Source: Desulfuromusa sp. (lineage in GTDB: Bacteria > Desulfobacterota > Desulfuromonadia > Desulfuromonadales > Geopsychrobacteraceae). Taken from it: a DNA stretch of 43,287 nucleotides. The notes under the pieces are model-generated. The model saw only the letters and a program-made list of their open reading frames with translations, had not been told where the DNA came from and did not search any database. Location of the stretch: positions 1 through 43,287 of the forward strand of contig JADGEB010000028.1 in NCBI GenBank assembly GCA_016744595.1, given 5' to 3'. Of this stretch, positions 40,960-43,287 are shown piece by piece (within the stretch, counting starts at the first letter, position 1; each line of letters begins with the position of its first letter). Both the position numbers and the translations under genes were made by a program.

Positions 40960-42030
40960 ATGCCACGAAAAACCCGTATTGAAATCCCTGGTTACCATCA
41001 TGTCATCAACCGTGGAGTGAACCGACAAAATATTTTTTTATGTGCTGAGGATAAGCAAGAGTTTTTAAGAAATCTCAATCTTGCTCGTGACATATACCAA
41101 TTAACAATTCACTCTTTCTGTATTTTAGACAACCACTATCACCTGTTGGTTGAAACACACCTGCACAACCTTTCGCTGTTTGTTCGTTATCTCAACTCCC
41201 AATATGCCATCTATTTCAATAAAAAAATGAATCGTGTTGGTCCGTTATGGCAGGGACGATTCAAATCCTGGTATGTTCAAAATCATGAGTATTTGTCCCT
41301 TCTCCTCAGATATATAGAGATGAATCCGGTTAAGGTGGAACTTTCTGCCAAGATAGGAGACTACCCCTTTTCTTCATCCTACTTTATCGAGCATTCACCC
41401 AAATCTGAATTGCTAATTTCATCATTGCTGCATGATAAAGATATCCATGATTGGCTTTTCCCATTGAGTGAGGACAATATTTCTCAATTGGCTGAATTTC
41501 AAAATACCAAGTATGAACAAAAGGATGATACTTTTGTTCAAAAAGTACAGATTCCGCTGCCGGACTACTTTCTTTCTGTTGATGGATTGAATGGGCGTAA
41601 TTGTTCAATCTATGCTGCTTTTATGGATGGGTATTTACAGAGTGACATTGCACGCTATCTGCATCTTTCTCCTGTTGCGGTCTCTCGAATTATCAGTTCT
41701 GAACGTGTTAAGCGGGAGCTTTTCAATTCGATCAGGGATAAGGGTTTGTTCTGGAGCTATGCTCCTGATATCCAGTATGCTGCAGACAAGGCTACGCTGC
41801 TGATTGAAACGGCACTGAAATATACTGATTTGGATGACATTAAAACTGTTATTGATTCTTTCGGAATAAAAAGGGTGCGCAAGGTTTGGGAGGATTATCT
41901 AAAAAATGATAGCCGCTTTAAACGACTGAATTATTTCCTGGCGCGAATCTTTTTTAATCTTGATGTGGAGGCTAGTGATTTTGCTGGAACCAATAAAACG
42001 AGAGGCGATACACTTCGATTGCTTGCTTGA
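40960..42030 (+). CDS. REP-associated Y1 transposase (RAYT-like) with HTH extension
   Basis: This 356-residue protein has an N-terminal Y1 transposase (IS200-like) domain: MPRKTRIEIPGYHHVINRG, the HUH-type metal motif HYH (His59, His61 in NHYHLLVE), FKSWYVQN and LLRYIEMNPVK with the likely catalytic Tyr. From about residue 170 it has an extra domain. Residues about 217-240 (YLQSDIARYLHLSPVAVSRI) form a helix-turn-helix. Such proteins nick single-stranded DNA at short palindromic repeats and are often domesticated and single-copy. AAGGGAG lies 6 bases before ATG. It overlaps the following nucleotidyltransferase gene, so the two may travel together. Confidence 0.9.
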   Translation: MPRKTRIEIPGYHHVINRGVNRQNIFLCAEDKQEFLRNLNLARDIYQLTIHSFCILDNHYHLLVETHLHNLSLFVRYLNSQYAIYFNKKMNRVGPLWQGRFKSWYVQNHEYLSLLLRYIEMNPVKVELSAKIGDYPFSSSYFIEHSPKSELLISSLLHDKDIHDWLFPLSEDNISQLAEFQNTKYEQKDDTFVQKVQIPLPDYFLSVDGLNGRNCSIYAAFMDGYLQSDIARYLHLSPVAVSRIISSERVKRELFNSIRDKGLFWSYAPDIQYAADKATLLIETALKYTDLDDIKTVIDSFGIKRVRKVWEDYLKNDSRFKRLNYFLARIFFNLDVEASDFAGTNKTRGDTLRLLA

Positions 42031-42634
42031 TAATACCAGGTGTGTTCTTGATGAGTTGACTGAAACTGCCCCTTTTTTATCCCAGTACTGTCTTGTTGGC
42101 GGTTCGGCACTGTCCTTGTATCTGTGCCACCGAAAGAGTGAGGATCTTGATTTTTTTACTTATGGTGATGCCTTTAACCGGCGGGAAATTCTAAAGTATT
42201 TACCAAGATTTAAGCATTCCGAGGTTCTGAATGATAACAGTGATCAATTGGACTTGTTGCTGAATGGCGTCAAGGTCACCTTTTTTAATGCTAAATGGAA
42301 TTTTCTAGAGCCGGTATCGTCATCGCCGTTACATATTGCGAGTCTTGAATCCATCGCAGCAATGAAAACTAATGTTCTTTTTTTACGGGCGAAATACCGG
42401 GACTACTACGACCTTTACTTTCTGACGAAAGAGGTCTTGGGACTTAAAGAAATATTTACATGTGCTCAGCCTATCGTCAGTAGTCTGACCTTTAAGCTTT
42501 TCAGTATCGCTCTTTTGTATATCGACGACATTGAGGATGACAACATTGCTCACCTTGATCCGAAGGAGACACTGAGTAAAAAAGACATTAGAAGTTATTT
42601 TGAGAAACAGCTACAGTTGATTATGCAAAAATAA
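41981..42634 (+). CDS. AbiEii-type nucleotidyltransferase (orphan)
   Basis: This protein of about 217 residues has the AbiEii/DUF1814 nucleotidyltransferase pattern VGGSALSLYLCHRKSEDLDF, with Gly40-Gly41-Ser42 and Asp55/Asp57, then KVTFFNAKW and LHIASLESIAAMKTNVLFLR with the catalytic-core Lys. RDYYDLYFL is typical too. AbiEii is the toxin of type IV abortive infection systems and normally follows the AbiEi antitoxin gene. No AbiEi is found here; the preceding gene is the transposase. The frame opens at TTG 41960. TTG 41981 is preferred because GGAGG at 41967-41971 gives the right spacing, though other starts are possible. About 50 bases overlap the transposase gene in another frame. Confidence 0.82.
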   Translation: MLEPIKREAIHFDCLLDNTRCVLDELTETAPFLSQYCLVGGSALSLYLCHRKSEDLDFFTYGDAFNRREILKYLPRFKHSEVLNDNSDQLDLLLNGVKVTFFNAKWNFLEPVSSSPLHIASLESIAAMKTNVLFLRAKYRDYYDLYFLTKEVLGLKEIFTCAQPIVSSLTFKLFSIALLYIDDIEDDNIAHLDPKETLSKKDIRSYFEKQLQLIMQK

Positions 42635-42660
42635 ATATAGTTTTTCCATGAGGGGGGAAT

Positions 42661-43287
42661 ATGAGGTCATTTTCAGAAATAATCTTTCATGGTGCGACCA
42701 GCGGTGTCACGGGTTCGTGCCATGAACTTCGTTTTGCTCAAAATAGTGCCATTCTTATCGATTGCGGCCTTTTTCAAGGCTCTGAAGAACAAAATCCTGA
42801 AATAGAATTTCCTATTGATCATATTAAAGCACTCATTGTTACACATGTTCACATTGATCACGTCGGTCGTATCCCTTATCTGTTAGCCGCCGGGTTTAAA
42901 GGTCCGATCTATTGTTCTGAAGCATCAGCCCAGATGTTACCGCTGGTTATGGAGGATGCCCTTAAAATTGGATTTACTCGTGATAAGCGTTTGATCGAAC
43001 GCTTTTTGAAGATGATTGATGAGTTGATTGTTCCGCTTCCGTATGGTCGCTGGCAAACGATTGAAGCAAGCGAAGAGAAAATCCGAATCAAGTTAAAAAT
43101 TGCCGGGCACATTCTTGGGTCGGCTTATGTTGAGTGTGATATTTCTGGGCAAAGGATTGTATTTTCGGCTGATCTGGGTGCCCCGTATGCACCTTTACTG
43201 CCTGCTCCACGTTCACCGTATCGTGCAGATACTTTAATTCTTGAAAGCACCTATGGCGGGAGGCGTCATGCTGGAAGACGAGTACGG
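42661..43287 (+). CDS. Metallo-beta-lactamase / beta-CASP RNase-like protein (3' truncated by window)
   Basis: The first 209 residues of a longer protein are visible, and the frame is open to the last base. The metallo-beta-lactamase motif THVHIDHVG gives His62, His64, Asp66 and His67. The second metal motif IAGHILGSAYVE and the third, VFSADLGAPYAP, follow. LILESTYGG is a hallmark of the beta-CASP/CPSF73-like branch that acts on RNA. GATSGVTGSCHEL at the start is typical. AGGGGGG before ATG 42661 is a strong ribosome site. It is 26 bases after the AbiEii-like gene but has no evident functional link to it. Confidence 0.92.
   Translation, partial: MRSFSEIIFHGATSGVTGSCHELRFAQNSAILIDCGLFQGSEEQNPEIEFPIDHIKALIVTHVHIDHVGRIPYLLAAGFKGPIYCSEASAQMLPLVMEDALKIGFTRDKRLIERFLKMIDELIVPLPYGRWQTIEASEEKIRIKLKIAGHILGSAYVECDISGQRIVFSADLGAPYAPLLPAPRSPYRADTLILESTYGGRRHAGRRVR

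Noticed and set aside
1..43287. Exosortase (XrtA), PEP-CTERM substrate proteins, tRNA or rRNA genes
   Set aside because: I looked for the C-R-H exosortase pattern, PEP-TM-Arg tails and tRNA-like cloverleaves and found none in this window.

Overview
The window is about 43 kb of a Gram-negative bacterial chromosome and is dominated by one surface-polysaccharide locus. Several genes match families that, to my knowledge, occur mainly in exosortase A (XrtA/PEP-CTERM) exopolysaccharide loci: a DUF3473-type polysaccharide deacetylase, a FemAB-like protein, a TIGR03087-type glycosyltransferase, an 'amidotransferase 1' asparagine synthase and an O-glycosylation-ligase-like membrane protein. The AT-leaning composition, the XrtA locus and intergenic repeats of the CGCAGAT/ACAGGAT and CACAGAG types suggest a deltaproteobacterium, perhaps of the Desulfuromonas group. 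That placement is inference. No exosortase, chain-length regulator or priming transferase lies in the window, so the locus must continue upstream.

Layout. (1) 1-3350: sugar-nucleotide dehydrogenase (5' truncated), a GxxExxY protein, galE, and the XrtA-type deacetylase. (2) 3351-10920: a repeat-punctuated cassette of asnB, NadE-like ATP-pyrophosphatase, acyl carrier protein, a second GxxExxY protein, an AMP-forming ligase and a HEPN/MNT toxin-antitoxin pair. Nearly every gap is filled by a member of a hairpin-forming repeat family. (3) 11257-22919: FemAB-like protein, five glycosyltransferases (four GT4-like, one GT2), a second AsnB, a PcRGLX/YetA-like protein and a hexapeptide acyltransferase, mostly overlapping or nearly touching. 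(4) 23071-28312: flippase, GT2, transglutaminase-like membrane-anchored protein and a ligase/polymerase. (5) 28564-33106: a tight four-gene set (AMP ligase, carrier protein, SGNH protein, MBOAT acyltransferase) with the same parts list as Dlt teichoic-acid alanylation systems. (6) 33752-36478: a secreted mosaic beta-helix protein ending at a bidirectional terminator. (7) 36522-37873, minus strand: serine-acetyltransferase-like protein and an SGNH lipoprotein. (8) 38047-40820: manC and a phosphomannomutase for GDP-mannose. (9) 40960-43287: REP-type Y1 transposase, AbiEii-like nucleotidyltransferase, and the 5' part of a beta-CASP metallo-beta-lactamase protein.

Together the genes supply precursors (GDP-Man, UDP-Gal/GalNAc, a UDP-uronic acid), assemble a repeat unit, flip and polymerise or ligate it, and decorate it by deacetylation, amidation and O-acylation. 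Two separate ligase/carrier-protein pairs imply two different acyl-type decorations. The most unusual structure is the repeat family at 3.4-10.9 kb. Its terminal inverted repeats differ between copies but remain complementary within each copy. One pair of such arms also brackets a complete GxxExxY gene.
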